A stretch of 64,000 nucleotides of DNA from Corynebacterium sp. (GCF_030532325.1 NZ_JAUNLS010000003.1:133293-197292); one strand, 5' to 3'. Shown: positions 42,767 to 52,642, numbered from the stretch's first letter. The notes: generated by a model not told the origin, from the letters alone. Translations and numbers: made by a program.

Positions 42767-44539
42767 TTAGTCGCGTCCCTTCTGCCAAGCGTTCCACATG
42801 TGAGAATAACGGCCTTTAGAATGTAGCAGTTCCTCGTGGGTTCCCCTCTCAACCACCCTGCCCTGGTCCATAACCAGCACCTCGTCCGACTGCGCGGCCT
42901 GGTCCAAGCGGTGCGCCACGATAATGGCCGTGCGCCCGGCGGTGACCTCCGCGGCAGCAGCCTCAAGGGCACCCGCGCCCGCCGATCCGGCCTCCGCGGT
43001 GGCCTCATCCATGACCACCACCGCCGGATCCAGCAGCAGGATGCGCGCCAGCGCCAGCTGCTGGGCCTCCACCGGATCGAGCTGCTGGCCGCGCGCGCCC
43101 ACGACGGTGTCGAGGCCATCGGCCATCCGCTCGAACCAATCGGCGTGCACCCGGGCCAAGGCCTGCTTCATCTGCGCATCGGTGGCGTCCGGGCAGGCCA
43201 GAGACAGGTCCGCGCGCAGCGTGCCGGAAAAGACGTGTACCTCCTGGGAGATGAGGGCCAGGCGCTGGCCGCGTTCGACGTCGGAAAGCAGGCGTACCTC
43301 TACCCCATCAATGGTGACCGTGCCGCTATCCGGCACCCGCAGCCCCGCCAGCAGCGCGGCCACAGTGGACTTGCCCGCGCCCGAAGCACCCACCAGCGCA
43401 ATGACTTCACCGGGCTCGGCGTGCAGGCAGACATCGCGCACGGCCCAGCGCTGCCCGTCCCCGGCGCCGCCCGCGGGCCCGTAGGCAAAGGACACCCCGT
43501 CCAGGCAGACCTCACCGGTTGGGTCGGGGGCACCAGCCGGCGGCACGGGGGCGGGCGGATCCTTGACCACGCCGGCGATGCGCGCCAGGGAGGCGTAGCC
43601 GGACTGGATGGTATCGAGCACCATCATCAGTGAGCGCATGGGGCCACGCAGGCGGATAAGCATGAGCATCGCCGCGGTCACCGCACCCACACTCAGCGCG
43701 CCCGCGCGCACCGCATAAAAGCCCACGATGAGCCCCACCACCAGCATGAGGCACTCCACCACGGAAACCCACGCCTGCAGCACCATCAGCGTGCGCCGCG
43801 CGCGGTAGCCTGCGTGGGAGACCGCGAGCGAGGACTCGTTGATGGAATCGTGCATCTGCTGCTCCATGCCAAAGGCGCGCACGGTGTCCCGACCGTGGAT
43901 GGCCTCGAGGACGCGCCGGGCGCGCTCAGCCATGGCCGCGCGCTCGGTGCTGTAGCGCTCCGGCGCCACCTTGAGGTAGTTGCGCGAGGCAATCACGTAC
44001 AGCGGGGCGGCTGCAACCACCACGGCGAGGAACTGCCACTGCAGCCCCACCAGCGCCACCGCGGTGGTGCCGATGGCGAAGATCGAACTCGACAGCGCCG
44101 GCACCGTGGTGGTCACGGCGGAGGATAGCTCGGCCACGTCATCCGTGGAGCGCGAAACTAGATCACCGGTACCGGCCTCCTCCACGCGGTGCACCGGCAG
44201 GCCCAGCGCCGTACCCACCATCTCCTCGCGCATGCCGGCGATGACGCGCTCGGTGACCTTGGACAGCGCATAAAAACCGGCGGCCGAGGCGCAGGCGGAA
44301 ACCACCGCGGCGGCAGCCAGCCCGCCGCCGAGGGCTCCCAGGCGCGCGGCGGAGCCGGCGGGGCTTAAGACGGCGTCGACAATGCGGCCCAAGAGAATGG
44401 GCACCACGACGTTGCCCACGGCGCCAAGGACGAGTAGCAGCACGGACAGCACAGTCCAGCCGCGCGCGCGTGGCACGGTGCGCACCACCGTGGAGACAAC
44501 CCCGCGGACCTCGGGCCAGGTGGCAGTGGGAAAACGCAT
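42767..44539 (-). CDS. ABC exporter half-transporter with intact ATPase motifs but lost signature
   Basis: 590 residues: membrane domain with about six helices (about 25-320) and an NBD. Walker A GASGAGKST at 384, Q-loop Gln at 432 (ALISQEVHVFSG), Walker B VVVMDEAT at 511-512 and the H-loop His at 543 (IIVAHRL) are present. The LSGGQ signature is replaced by LDPVE (about 487). The partner gene 44541-45980 has the opposite pattern. The ATG at 44539 is one base from the partner's stop. The transported substrate is unknown. Confidence 0.88.
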   Translation of the reverse strand: MRFPTATWPEVRGVVSTVVRTVPRARGWTVLSVLLLVLGAVGNVVVPILLGRIVDAVLSPAGSAARLGALGGGLAAAAVVSACASAAGFYALSKVTERVIAGMREEMVGTALGLPVHRVEEAGTGDLVSRSTDDVAELSSAVTTTVPALSSSIFAIGTTAVALVGLQWQFLAVVVAAAPLYVIASRNYLKVAPERYSTERAAMAERARRVLEAIHGRDTVRAFGMEQQMHDSINESSLAVSHAGYRARRTLMVLQAWVSVVECLMLVVGLIVGFYAVRAGALSVGAVTAAMLMLIRLRGPMRSLMMVLDTIQSGYASLARIAGVVKDPPAPVPPAGAPDPTGEVCLDGVSFAYGPAGGAGDGQRWAVRDVCLHAEPGEVIALVGASGAGKSTVAALLAGLRVPDSGTVTIDGVEVRLLSDVERGQRLALISQEVHVFSGTLRADLSLACPDATDAQMKQALARVHADWFERMADGLDTVVGARGQQLDPVEAQQLALARILLLDPAVVVMDEATAEAGSAGAGALEAAAAEVTAGRTAIIVAHRLDQAAQSDEVLVMDQGRVVERGTHEELLHSKGRYSHMWNAWQKGRD

Positions 44540-44540
44540 G

Positions 44541-45980
44541 CTAGGCCCCCTTTCCTGCGCAGGCGGCGGCCTTCCAGGCCGGCGAGGTGGTGTAGACCAC
44601 CGTGGGGCGGGTGCCACGTACCTGCGCCACGCGCTCGACGATGACCTGCTCCGTCACGGAGTCCACGGCCGTAGTGGGATCCTGCAGGATGAGCAGCTCC
44701 GCCTCGGTGGCCAGAGCCCTGGCCAGGGCCACGCGCTGGCGCTGGCCGCCGGAAAGGTTGCCGCCGCGCTCGCCCACCATGCGCTCAAGGCCGCCCGGGA
44801 TGTCCTCTGCGGCCGCGGCCCACAAGGCGCGCTCGGCCACCGCCGGATCCTCGGAAATGTTGCTGGCCACGGTTCCCTCAAAGAGGTCCGCCCGGTGCGG
44901 GGCCACGATGGCCACACTGCGGTCCAGGTGCTCGATGCCCTCCGGCGCGTGCTCCGGGATCACGCTCAGCCCCGGGCGCAGCGCCGGCAGGCTGGCCTCC
45001 GGATAGTGCGCGAAGTCCGCGCCGAGCACCCCGCGAATTCGCTGACCGCTGGCTTGGGCGTTGGCCAGCGTGGAGGCGATATTCTTACCCAGCATGGTCA
45101 TCGGCGTGATGACGAACTGCGTCAGGCCCACCACGGTGATGAGCTCGCCGATGCTCAACGTGCCCGCCAGCGCTAGGAAGCCGGCGGCAACGCCCACCGC
45201 GCCCACGTAGAGGGCGCCAATGGCCTCCGTGGCGGCGTTGAGCCGAGCCTGCGCGGCGTTGGCCTCCACGGTCTTCTCGTAGGCCGCGCCGGAGACCGCG
45301 TTGTAGCGGCTGCGCACGGTGGAGATGGCCCCCAGCCCTTTGAGGATGCGCAGCCCCTGCACCACGTCGGTGGCCATGGCGGCCGCCCGTGCCAGGGCCT
45401 TCTGCCGCGTGGCGGACTTCGCCCGCAGCGGGCGCGCCGCGCGCAGGGAGATGTAGACCACCAGCGGCCCGCCGGCGAAGATGGCCAGGCCCAGCGGCAG
45501 GTGGATGAGAGATGTCATGATGGCCACGTAGAGAATCGCCGTGGCCTCGCCGGCAGGAAAGACCGTCATCATCACGGCAAAGGACACACGCTGCACGTCC
45601 GTGGAGGCCACCGAGAGCAACTCGCCGGCCGTGCGGGCACGCCCCGCCATGCCGCGCGGATCCTGGATGCGATCAGTAACCGCCATGCGCAGCTCGTGGG
45701 CGATCTCCACGCGCGCTCGGACCAGGAAGGAGCGCGCGAACCACGTCACCACGATGTTCACCGCGAACACACCCACGAGCGCGCCCAGCCAGGTCAGCAG
45801 CGCGGCGGCCTCGCCCGTGCGCACGGCCTCATCGATGGCATGCCCCACGATGACCGGCGTGGTGCCGTTGGACAGAAAACCGACGGACATCAACAGCGCC
45901 GCCGGGATGGTCTTCTCCTTGCGCGCGAAGAGGGTTTTGAGCAACCAGCGGGGATCATCGGGCGAGGGAAGACGTGTCAT
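44541..45980 (-). CDS. ABC exporter half-transporter with degenerate NBD
   Basis: 479 residues: membrane domain with about six helices (1-310), then an NBD of about 156 residues. Walker A is missing altogether. The Q-loop region reads VAPHRADLFEGTVASNI without the Gln. LSGGQRQRVALARAL (409-) is intact, Walker B reads LLILQDPT where DE is expected, and the H-loop His is replaced (VVYTTSPAW). It must act with its neighbour as a heterodimer. The start at 45980 follows TACAAT by eight bases. Confidence 0.88.
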   Translation of the reverse strand: MTRLPSPDDPRWLLKTLFARKEKTIPAALLMSVGFLSNGTTPVIVGHAIDEAVRTGEAAALLTWLGALVGVFAVNIVVTWFARSFLVRARVEIAHELRMAVTDRIQDPRGMAGRARTAGELLSVASTDVQRVSFAVMMTVFPAGEATAILYVAIMTSLIHLPLGLAIFAGGPLVVYISLRAARPLRAKSATRQKALARAAAMATDVVQGLRILKGLGAISTVRSRYNAVSGAAYEKTVEANAAQARLNAATEAIGALYVGAVGVAAGFLALAGTLSIGELITVVGLTQFVITPMTMLGKNIASTLANAQASGQRIRGVLGADFAHYPEASLPALRPGLSVIPEHAPEGIEHLDRSVAIVAPHRADLFEGTVASNISEDPAVAERALWAAAAEDIPGGLERMVGERGGNLSGGQRQRVALARALATEAELLILQDPTTAVDSVTEQVIVERVAQVRGTRPTVVYTTSPAWKAAACAGKGA

Positions 45981-45988
45981 GGGTGGAC

Positions 45989-45994
45989 ATTGTA
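45989..45994 (-). promoter_or_regulatory. -10 box of the ABC exporter operon (leaderless)
   Basis: On the minus strand TACAAT lies eight bases before the ATG that starts at 45980. Confidence 0.5.
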
Positions 45995-46064
45995 TTGGAC
46001 GCGCCGGACAAGCCCCATGCCCATTGCTCCTCCACCCGCGGGAGCAGGTATTTTGAAGGTATCT

Positions 46065-46913
46065 ATGAGCACCGAAGACCAGACTCCCCGCGCCGATCAC
46101 CAGCATCCCGGCACTCAGCACCTGCCCGGCCCGGAGCACTACCCCAGCTATCGGCCCGCCTCCACCAAGCAGGCGCCCGCCTTCCGCAGCGCCGACCACC
46201 GCACGCGTTCCGCGTTGGCCTTCCACCACGGCGCACACACCTACCACGACGTGCGCCCCGGCTACCCGGAGGAGGTAGCCGAGCTCATCGCAGATGCTGG
46301 CACGGTCCTCGACGTTGGCGCGGGCACCGGCAAGCTCACCGAGCGCTTGAGCAACCCGCAGGTCTGGGCCTGCGATCCCTCCCCCGACATGACCCGCATC
46401 TTGCGCCGATTGGGCCTTCCCACTTGGCGGGCGACAGCGGAGAACACCGCGCTTGGCCGTGCCTGCGTGGACGCCGTCGCCTGCGCCCAGACCTGGCACT
46501 GGGTGGACGTGGCCAGGGCCAGCGCGGAATTCGACCGCATCCTGCGCCCCGGCGGTAGGGTGCTGCTGGTGTGGAACACCTTGGATGTTGGCGCCGATCC
46601 CTGGATTCTGCGGCTGGCGCGCATCATGCACTCCGGCGACATCCAGCGCCCGGGTTTCTACCCGGAGGTGGTCTCGCCGTGGAAGATCGACCAGGAGCTG
46701 CGCCTGACGTGGAGCCACGAGCTCACGCCGGAGCAGCTGCATCAGCTCATGCACACCCGCTCCTACTGGCTGCGCAACGGGGAGAAGATTCACCAGCGCA
46801 TGACTCATAACCTCGACTGGTATCTCTTCGAGCACATGGGCTTTGAGCGGGGACAAAAACTGGACATCCCGTACCGCACGGATGCCTTCGTGCTGGTACG
46901 GGATGAGTGCTAG
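46065..46913 (+). CDS. SAM-dependent class I methyltransferase
   Basis: 282-residue methyltransferase of the UbiE/small-molecule type. Motif I is VLDVGAGTGKLTERL near 85, motif II-like VWACDPSPDM, then the acidic CAQTWHWVDV region and DRILRPGGRVLLVWN. The N-terminal ~50 residues are Pro/His-rich and not part of the domain. GAAGG precedes the ATG at 46065. The substrate is unknown. It ends before a palindromic hairpin shared with der. Confidence 0.8.
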   Translation: MSTEDQTPRADHQHPGTQHLPGPEHYPSYRPASTKQAPAFRSADHRTRSALAFHHGAHTYHDVRPGYPEEVAELIADAGTVLDVGAGTGKLTERLSNPQVWACDPSPDMTRILRRLGLPTWRATAENTALGRACVDAVACAQTWHWVDVARASAEFDRILRPGGRVLLVWNTLDVGADPWILRLARIMHSGDIQRPGFYPEVVSPWKIDQELRLTWSHELTPEQLHQLMHTRSYWLRNGEKIHQRMTHNLDWYLFEHMGFERGQKLDIPYRTDAFVLVRDEC

Positions 46914-46923
46914 GAATTTAAAG

Positions 46924-46947
46924 GCTAGGGCCCGCCGGGGCCCTAGC
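46924..46947. terminator. Palindromic terminator between convergent genes
   Basis: A 10-bp stem (46924-46933 with 46938-46947) with loop GCCG. The der stop codon lies inside the right arm. The AATTTAAAGG before the stem offers a T-run on the minus strand. Confidence 0.7.
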
Positions 46948-48634
46948 GCTTGCGCTTATCGCGGCGCTCGCGCACGCGCACCGCAATGCGCACCGGGGAG
47001 CCGTGGAAGCCAAAGCGCTCGCGGAACTTGCGCTCGAGGTAGCGGCGGTAGGCCGCGTCGAGGAAGCCGGTGGTAAAGAGCACGATGGTCGGCGGCTGAG
47101 TCGAGGCCTGGGTGGCAAAGAGCACGCGCGGCAGGCGGTTGTTCTTCATCGGCGGCGGGTTCGCGGCAATGGCCTCGCGCAGCCAGTTGTTGAGCTGGCC
47201 CGTGGACACGCGCTTGTCCCAGCTCTCCAGGGCCTCGATCATCGCCGGCTCTAGGCGCTGCAGGGCACGCCCGGTCTGCGCGGAGACGTTGATGCGGGTC
47301 ACCCAGGGCAGGTGGCTAAGCTGCTCGTCGATCTCGCGGTCGAGGTAGTAGCGGCGATCCTCGTCCATGAGGTCCCACTTGTTAAACACGATGACCAGGG
47401 CCTTGCCCGCCTCAAGCACCATGTTGAGCACGCGCTGGTCCTGCTCGGAGACCTCCTGGGAGGCGTCGATAAGCATGACGCACACCTCGGCGGCGTCGAT
47501 CACGCCGCGGGTGCGCAGCGAGGCATAGTACTCGTGGCCCTGGGCGTTCTTGACCTTCTTGCGCAAGCCGGCGGTGTCAATGAACTTCCACAGGCGCTGA
47601 TCCAGCTGCACCAGGGAATCCACCGGGTCCACCGTGGTACCGGCCACGTTATCCACCACGGAACGCTCCTCCGAGGTCAGCTTGTTGAGCAGCGAGGACT
47701 TGCCCACATTGGGCTTGCCCACCAGCGCGACGCGGCGCGGGCCAGAGGTTATCGAGGCGTGGCGCGGCTCCTCGGGGAACAGGCGCAGGATCTCATCAAG
47801 CACGTCAGCACCGCCGCGGCCGTGCTGTGCGGACACCGGCCAGGGATCTCCCAGGCCTAGCGCGTAGAACTCCGCCATGTCGGCATACATGGTCTCGGAA
47901 TCAAACTTGTTGGCCACGACGATGACCGGCACCTCGGACTTCTGCAGCTTTCGCGCCATGACCGAGTCGGTCTCGGTGATGCCCACCTTAGTGTCCACCA
48001 CGAAGACGATGACATCGGCGGTTTCCATGGCCTGCTCGGCTTGCCGGGCGATGGCGGCGTGGATGCCCTTGACGTTGGGATCCCAGCCGCCGGTGTCCTG
48101 CACGAAGAAGCGCTGGCCGTTCCAGTCCGCGATATAGGACACGCGGTCACGCGTCACACCGGGGTGATCCTCCACCACGGCCTCGCGGCGGCCCAAGAAG
48201 CGGTTGACCAGGGAGGACTTGCCCACGTTCGGGCGGCCCACCACCGCGACGGTGCAGAGGTTTTCCTCAGTGTGCTGGTCGGCGGAGTCGAAGGCGCGGG
48301 AAAGCGCTTCCCACTCCTCCTCGCTCAGCGGAGCCTGGTCGCCGTCGATGTCACCGCCGTCGGCGCCAGCCCCCTCGTAGGGATCGCCGTAGTCGGCCTC
48401 GCCGAACTCCGAATCATCGAAATCCGTGTCGGAGAAGTCGGCGCCATCGAACTCGGCGTCAGAGAACTCGTAGTCAAAGTCCTCGGCATCGAAATCGGCG
48501 GGAGCCCAGCCCTCGTGCGGATCGCGGACTACCTCCTCCTCCAGCTTGCCCACCGGGTAGTGGAACTCGGTGGCGGCCTCCTCGTTCTGCTGAGAGCTCT
48601 CGTGCTGTTTGTCGTTGGGTATCTCTTTAGACAC
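46943..48634 (-). CDS. der: Ribosome-assembly GTPase Der (EngA)
   Basis: Double-GTPase that matures the 50S subunit. Two G domains show GRPNVGKSS near 133 and GKPNVGKSS near 310, each with a DTxG (DTGGW, DTAGL) and an NKxD (ANKFD, FNKWD) motif, then a KH-like domain. The 563 residues exceed the usual 440-500 because of an acidic N-terminal extension of about 125 residues with a five-residue repeat of (D/E)F pairs. The start is GTG 48634, overlapping the cmk stop by eight bases, so translation is coupled. Confidence 0.95.
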   Translation of the reverse strand: MSKEIPNDKQHESSQQNEEAATEFHYPVGKLEEEVVRDPHEGWAPADFDAEDFDYEFSDAEFDGADFSDTDFDDSEFGEADYGDPYEGAGADGGDIDGDQAPLSEEEWEALSRAFDSADQHTEENLCTVAVVGRPNVGKSSLVNRFLGRREAVVEDHPGVTRDRVSYIADWNGQRFFVQDTGGWDPNVKGIHAAIARQAEQAMETADVIVFVVDTKVGITETDSVMARKLQKSEVPVIVVANKFDSETMYADMAEFYALGLGDPWPVSAQHGRGGADVLDEILRLFPEEPRHASITSGPRRVALVGKPNVGKSSLLNKLTSEERSVVDNVAGTTVDPVDSLVQLDQRLWKFIDTAGLRKKVKNAQGHEYYASLRTRGVIDAAEVCVMLIDASQEVSEQDQRVLNMVLEAGKALVIVFNKWDLMDEDRRYYLDREIDEQLSHLPWVTRINVSAQTGRALQRLEPAMIEALESWDKRVSTGQLNNWLREAIAANPPPMKNNRLPRVLFATQASTQPPTIVLFTTGFLDAAYRRYLERKFRERFGFHGSPVRIAVRVRERRDKRKR

Positions 48635-49325
48635 TGGCGGACTCCTTCACAATAGAAATGAGCGCCTCTACGACCTCGTCGCGGGTCATCTCCGAGGTAT
48701 CGACGATGACGGCGTCCTCCGCCGGGCGCAGCGGCGAGGTGGCGCGGGAGGAATCGGCGGCATCGCGGCGTTCGACGTCGGCCAGCACGGTGTCGAAGTC
48801 TGACTCGATGCCGGCGGCCACGTTCTGATCGTGGCGGCGCTGCGCGCGGACCTCGGCGGAGGCGGTCATGTAGGCCTTCGCGGGGGCGTCGACAAGCACG
48901 ACGGTGCCGATGTCGCGGCCCTCGACCACGGCGCGGTGCGCGTCAGCGGCCAGTTTGCGCTGCAGCTCCACCAGGTTGCGGCGCACCTCCGGGATGGCGG
49001 AGACCGCGGAGACGTTGCGGGTGACCTCGTCCTCGCGGATAACACGGGAGACGTCCTCGCCGCCGAGCAGGACCTGCGTGGAATCCGGATCGTCGGAGAC
49101 CTCCAGGGGCAGGTCGGCGGTGGCCGCGATGACGGCCTCGGTATCGGCGGGATCCACCCCGGCACGCAGCACCGCCAGAGTGGCCACGCGGTACATAGCG
49201 CCAGTGTCCACGTACTTGGCGTCCAGGCGCTTGGCCAGCGCACGGCAGGTCGTGGACTTGCCGGTTCCAGAGGGGCCGTCGACGGCCAGGATGAGCCCAC
49301 CTTCGGGCATGTTTGAAATCGTCAT
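48627..49325 (-). CDS. cmk: Cytidylate kinase Cmk
   Basis: Phosphorylates CMP and dCMP. The P-loop is [13 protein letters not shown] near 15, followed by the CMP-binding [14 protein letters not shown]. The 232 residues include the standard CMP-binding insert. The start ATG overlaps the rluB stop by one base, and der overlaps the 3' end: rluB-cmk-der is one unit. Confidence 0.95.
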   Translation of the reverse strand: MTISNMPEGGLILAVDGPSGTGKSTTCRALAKRLDAKYVDTGAMYRVATLAVLRAGVDPADTEAVIAATADLPLEVSDDPDSTQVLLGGEDVSRVIREDEVTRNVSAVSAIPEVRRNLVELQRKLAADAHRAVVEGRDIGTVVLVDAPAKAYMTASAEVRAQRRHDQNVAAGIESDFDTVLADVERRDAADSSRATSPLRPAEDAVIVDTSEMTRDEVVEALISIVKESASV

Positions 49326-50260
49326 TACATCTCCACCGCCTTGAAGAGGCTGGTCAATTCGGAATCATTGAGTGCGCGCATGCTGCCGGGCTTCATATCG
49401 CCCAGCTGCACCGTGTGGAGCTTGGTGCGCACCAGGCGCTGGACCGGGTAGCCGGCCTCCTTGAGCATGCGGCGCACGATGTGCTTGCGTCCCTCATGCA
49501 GCTCCACGCGCACCAGGGAGTAGCCCTGGTTCTTGTCCACGATCTGTGCGTAGTCGGCCTTGGCGAGGCCATCATCGAGCTCAATGCCCTCGCGCAGCTG
49601 ACGCACGAGCTTGTTGTCGCCCTCGCCCAGCACGGTGGCTAGATAGGTCTTCTTGATCTCGTACTTCGGGTGCATGAGGCGGTTAGCCAGCTCGCCATCG
49701 TTGGTGAGCATGAGCAGCCCCTCCGTATCGGCATCAAGGCGGCCCACGTGGAAGAGGCGCTGGCCGGCGGCCACCTGCTCCGCAACGACGTCGCCCACGC
49801 AGGGCCGACCCATCTCATCGGACATGGTGGACTGCATGCCGCGGGGCTTGTTGAGGATGAAGTAGCGGTTCTCCTCAGATACGTTGACGCGCACGCCATC
49901 GACGCGGATGACGTCCTCGTTGGGGTTGACGCGCACGCCCTGGCGGGAAACAACCTTGCCGTTGACCTCGACGCGGCCGGCCTCGATGAGGATCTCCGAG
50001 TGGCGGCGGGAGGCCACTCCGGCCTTGGCCAGAACCTTTTGCAGGCGCTCCCCTTGCTGGGAGCCGCCGGGCGCGGAGTCATCGAGCAACCAATCGGCGC
50101 CGAGGTCGCGGGCCACGGAGTCTGCGGTGGCCTTGGGCTTGGACTTGGTGCGGTCTTTGCTGACGTGCTGACGGCGGGCCGGCTTGGCGTTGGACAGCAG
50201 CATGTCGCTGTCGCGGCGTTTCTTTTCCGGTGTGCCGTCACGGCGAGCGGGTGGGGTCAC
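49325..50260 (-). CDS. rluB: Ribosomal large-subunit pseudouridine synthase RluB-like
   Basis: 311 residues. An N-terminal basic extension (about 1-65) precedes an S4 RNA-binding domain (GERLQKVLAKAGVASRRHSEILI) and the pseudouridine synthase domain. The catalytic Asp is in GRLDADTEGLLML, and HEGRKHIVRRML near the C-terminus is typical. It modifies a uridine of 23S rRNA (position 2605 in E. coli for RluB), which is inferred from the family. Start GTG 50260. The scpAB-rluB-cmk-der order is conserved in actinobacteria. Confidence 0.9.
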   Translation of the reverse strand: MTPPARRDGTPEKKRRDSDMLLSNAKPARRQHVSKDRTKSKPKATADSVARDLGADWLLDDSAPGGSQQGERLQKVLAKAGVASRRHSEILIEAGRVEVNGKVVSRQGVRVNPNEDVIRVDGVRVNVSEENRYFILNKPRGMQSTMSDEMGRPCVGDVVAEQVAAGQRLFHVGRLDADTEGLLMLTNDGELANRLMHPKYEIKKTYLATVLGEGDNKLVRQLREGIELDDGLAKADYAQIVDKNQGYSLVRVELHEGRKHIVRRMLKEAGYPVQRLVRTKLHTVQLGDMKPGSMRALNDSELTSLFKAVEM

Positions 50261-50323
50261 GAGATGTGTCCTCTCAGTAGAAGTATGAAATTGATGTCTA
50301 TTCCGGCCAGATCCTACCCCAGA

Positions 50324-50881
50324 TCAGTAGTCCTCGTCGATTTGCTCGACGTCGGGAAGCAGCGGCGCCAAATCCGGCAGGCGCTCGAGGGAATCGATGC
50401 CCAGAAGCTCGAGGAAAAGCTCCGTGGTCTCGTACTGGTGCGCCAGCCCCTCGGTGCCCTCCAGCTCCCGGATGAGCCCGCGCACCGCCAGAGTGCGCAT
50501 GACGCCGTCGACGTTGACGCCGCGCACCGCGGCCACCTGGGCGCGGGTCACCGGCTGGCGGTAGGCCACCACGGCGAGCGTTTCCAGGGCAGCGCGCGAC
50601 AGTTTGGTCTGTGAACCGTCGAGCAGGAACTGCTCCACCGCGTCGGCGTTATCTTTGCGCGTGTAGAAGCGCCAGCCCTCGGCGGTTTCCCGCAGCTCGA
50701 TGCCGGAACCGCGCTGATCCAGCTCGCGCTGCAGCACGCGCAACTGATCGCTGACCACCGAGGCCTCGGCGTCCACGGCGCGGGCGATGGCCTCCACGCT
50801 GGCGGGGGCTTCGATGACCAGGAGGATCGACTCGATGCGCGAACGCAACTGCGAAATCAGGGGCAAGTCCATGCCAGACAC
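50324..50881 (-). CDS. scpB: Segregation and condensation protein ScpB
   Basis: 185-residue subunit of the SMC-ScpAB condensin complex. Two winged-helix domains fill about 10-165 (SRIESILLVIEAPASVEAIARA and RQPVTRAQVAAVRGVN). The acidic tail (VEQIDEDY) is typical. It follows scpA by one base. The start at 50881 or 50872 is unsettled. Confidence 0.92.
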   Translation of the reverse strand: MSGMDLPLISQLRSRIESILLVIEAPASVEAIARAVDAEASVVSDQLRVLQRELDQRGSGIELRETAEGWRFYTRKDNADAVEQFLLDGSQTKLSRAALETLAVVAYRQPVTRAQVAAVRGVNVDGVMRTLAVRGLIRELEGTEGLAHQYETTELFLELLGIDSLERLPDLAPLLPDVEQIDEDY

Positions 50882-50882
50882 A

Positions 50883-51707
50883 CTAGTCCCAGTTGGCCGC
50901 GGCGACGACGGCTGGGTCCACGTCCAGCCCGGTCCAGGACAGCTCCAGCGGCCCCAGCGATTCCTCCTGCTGAGCGTCCACGGCGCGGGCCTTGTACAGC
51001 TCCAGGAGCGCGAGGAAGCGGCCGACGACCTCCATGCTCACCGTGCAATCCCGCGTCAGCGACTCAAAGCTCAGCCACTGGCCCTGCCCCATGAGCTTGA
51101 GCGTAGCCAGAATCTTGCCGGCCTGCTCCGGCACGGAGACCGCCACCTGGTGCACGTGGCCGGTGGCCACCTCCTCCGGGGGCTTGGGGCGAAAAACGCC
51201 CGCGGCGAGCTCCGCGAAGCTAGCCGGGGTGTGCCCCAGGCTCACCGGCGGGAGCAGATCCACGAATTGCTGCTCCATGGAGACCGCGCGCGGGTAGCTG
51301 CGGCGGGCCTCGCGCTGCCAACGGGCGAACTGGTCAGCGACCTGCTTGTAGGCGCGGTACTGCAGCAGGCGGGCGAAGAGAAGATCGCGGGTCTCCAACA
51401 GCTCAAGGTCCTCGAGGTCCTCCACCTCCCCGCGTGGCAGCAGCCGAGCCGCCTTGAGGTCCAGCAGCGTAGCGGCAATAAGCAGGAACTCCGTGATCTC
51501 ATCCAAGTCCTGTGACTCCCCCAGCTGCCGGGTATAGGCCACGAACTCATCGGTGACCTCGGACAACGCCACCTCAGTGACATCGAGCTTCTTGGACTGG
51601 ATGAGCTGCAGCAGAAGGTCGAAGGGTCCCTCGAAGTTGCCCAGGGCGATGCGAAAGCCGGTGATCTCCGGCTGCGTGCCGGTTTCAGGGTGTTGTGTGT
51701 GCGCCAT
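50883..51707 (-). CDS. scpA: Segregation and condensation protein ScpA
   Basis: 274-residue kleisin that bridges SMC heads. The N-terminal SMC-neck-binding segment is FRIALGNFEGPFDLLLQLIQSKKLDVTEV and continues with SEVTDEFVAYT; the C-terminal winged helix (about 180-260) binds the SMC cap. pldP lies 56 bases upstream in the same direction and scpB one base downstream. Confidence 0.93.
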   Translation of the reverse strand: MAHTQHPETGTQPEITGFRIALGNFEGPFDLLLQLIQSKKLDVTEVALSEVTDEFVAYTRQLGESQDLDEITEFLLIAATLLDLKAARLLPRGEVEDLEDLELLETRDLLFARLLQYRAYKQVADQFARWQREARRSYPRAVSMEQQFVDLLPPVSLGHTPASFAELAAGVFRPKPPEEVATGHVHQVAVSVPEQAGKILATLKLMGQGQWLSFESLTRDCTVSMEVVGRFLALLELYKARAVDAQQEESLGPLELSWTGLDVDPAVVAAANWD

Positions 51708-51763
51708 AACAGCTGAAAAAGTCCGTCCTCGGTGCCGCCGGAGAAGCCCCCGGCGAGTACCGG

Positions 51764-52642
51764 CTAGCCCTGGGAGCGCTCGATGACTTCCTTGGCCAGA
51801 TCACGATACTGGGCGGCCGCCTGCGAGTTCGGCGCCCAGGTGGTGATGGGCTCGCCGGCCACGGAGGTCTCCGGGAAGCGCACCGTGCGGGTGATGACGG
51901 TGTCAAAGACCCTTTCCCCGAAGTACTCCACCACGCGGTCCATCACCTCCCGGGCGTGCTTGGTGCGGCGGTCAAACATGGTGACCAGAATTCCCATGAC
52001 TTCCAGGTCAAAGTTGATGCGGTCGGAGACCTTCTCCACGGTGTCCGTGAGCAGCGCCAGGCCGCGCAGGGAGAAGAACTCGCACTCCATAGGGATGATG
52101 ACGCCCTGGGAGCAAGCCAGCGCGTTGACGGTAAGCAGGCCCAGCGAAGGCTGGCAGTCAATGATGATGAAGTCATAGTCCTTGCGCACCGGGCGCAGCG
52201 CGCGGGCCAGAGTGTGCTCGCGGCCGACCTCATTGACTAGCTGGATCTCCGCAGCGGAGAGATCAATGTTGGCGGGGACCAGATCCAGTCCAGGCACAGC
52301 CGTTGACGTGATGGCCGAGTGAATGGAGACCTGGCTGTCCAGCATGACGTCATAGATCGTGTCACCGATCTGATCGTGGGTCAGCCCCAGCCCCGCGGAG
52401 AGTGCGCCCTGCGGGTCCAGATCCACCAGCAGCACCTTGCGGCCGTATTCGGCCAGGCAGGCCCCCATGTTGATGGTTGAGGTGGTTTTGCCCACTCCGC
52501 CCTTCTGGTTGCACATGGAAATGATGGTGGCGGGTCCATGCTTTTCCAGCGGAGCTGGCTCCGGCAGCTCACGGAGCGGACGACCAGTCAGCCCTACCTG
52601 CGGCTCAGGGGCGGCAAATAGTCCCTCGTCGCTCACTATCAC
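51764..52642 (-). CDS. pldP: ParA-like ATPase PldP
   Basis: 292-residue ParA-family ATPase. Walker A with signature Lys is NQKGGVGKTTSTINMGA near 50, followed by LLVDLDPQG and the FIIIDCQPSLG switch region. In C. glutamicum the orphan ParA-like protein encoded beside scpA and xerD is PldP, which localises to the division site; the context matches. GTG at 52642 was chosen because AAGGA lies before it; GTG 52636 is an alternative. No parB is adjacent, which also fits PldP rather than ParA. Confidence 0.87.
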   Translation of the reverse strand: MIVSDEGLFAAPEPQVGLTGRPLRELPEPAPLEKHGPATIISMCNQKGGVGKTTSTINMGACLAEYGRKVLLVDLDPQGALSAGLGLTHDQIGDTIYDVMLDSQVSIHSAITSTAVPGLDLVPANIDLSAAEIQLVNEVGREHTLARALRPVRKDYDFIIIDCQPSLGLLTVNALACSQGVIIPMECEFFSLRGLALLTDTVEKVSDRINFDLEVMGILVTMFDRRTKHAREVMDRVVEYFGERVFDTVITRTVRFPETSVAGEPITTWAPNSQAAAQYRDLAKEVIERSQG

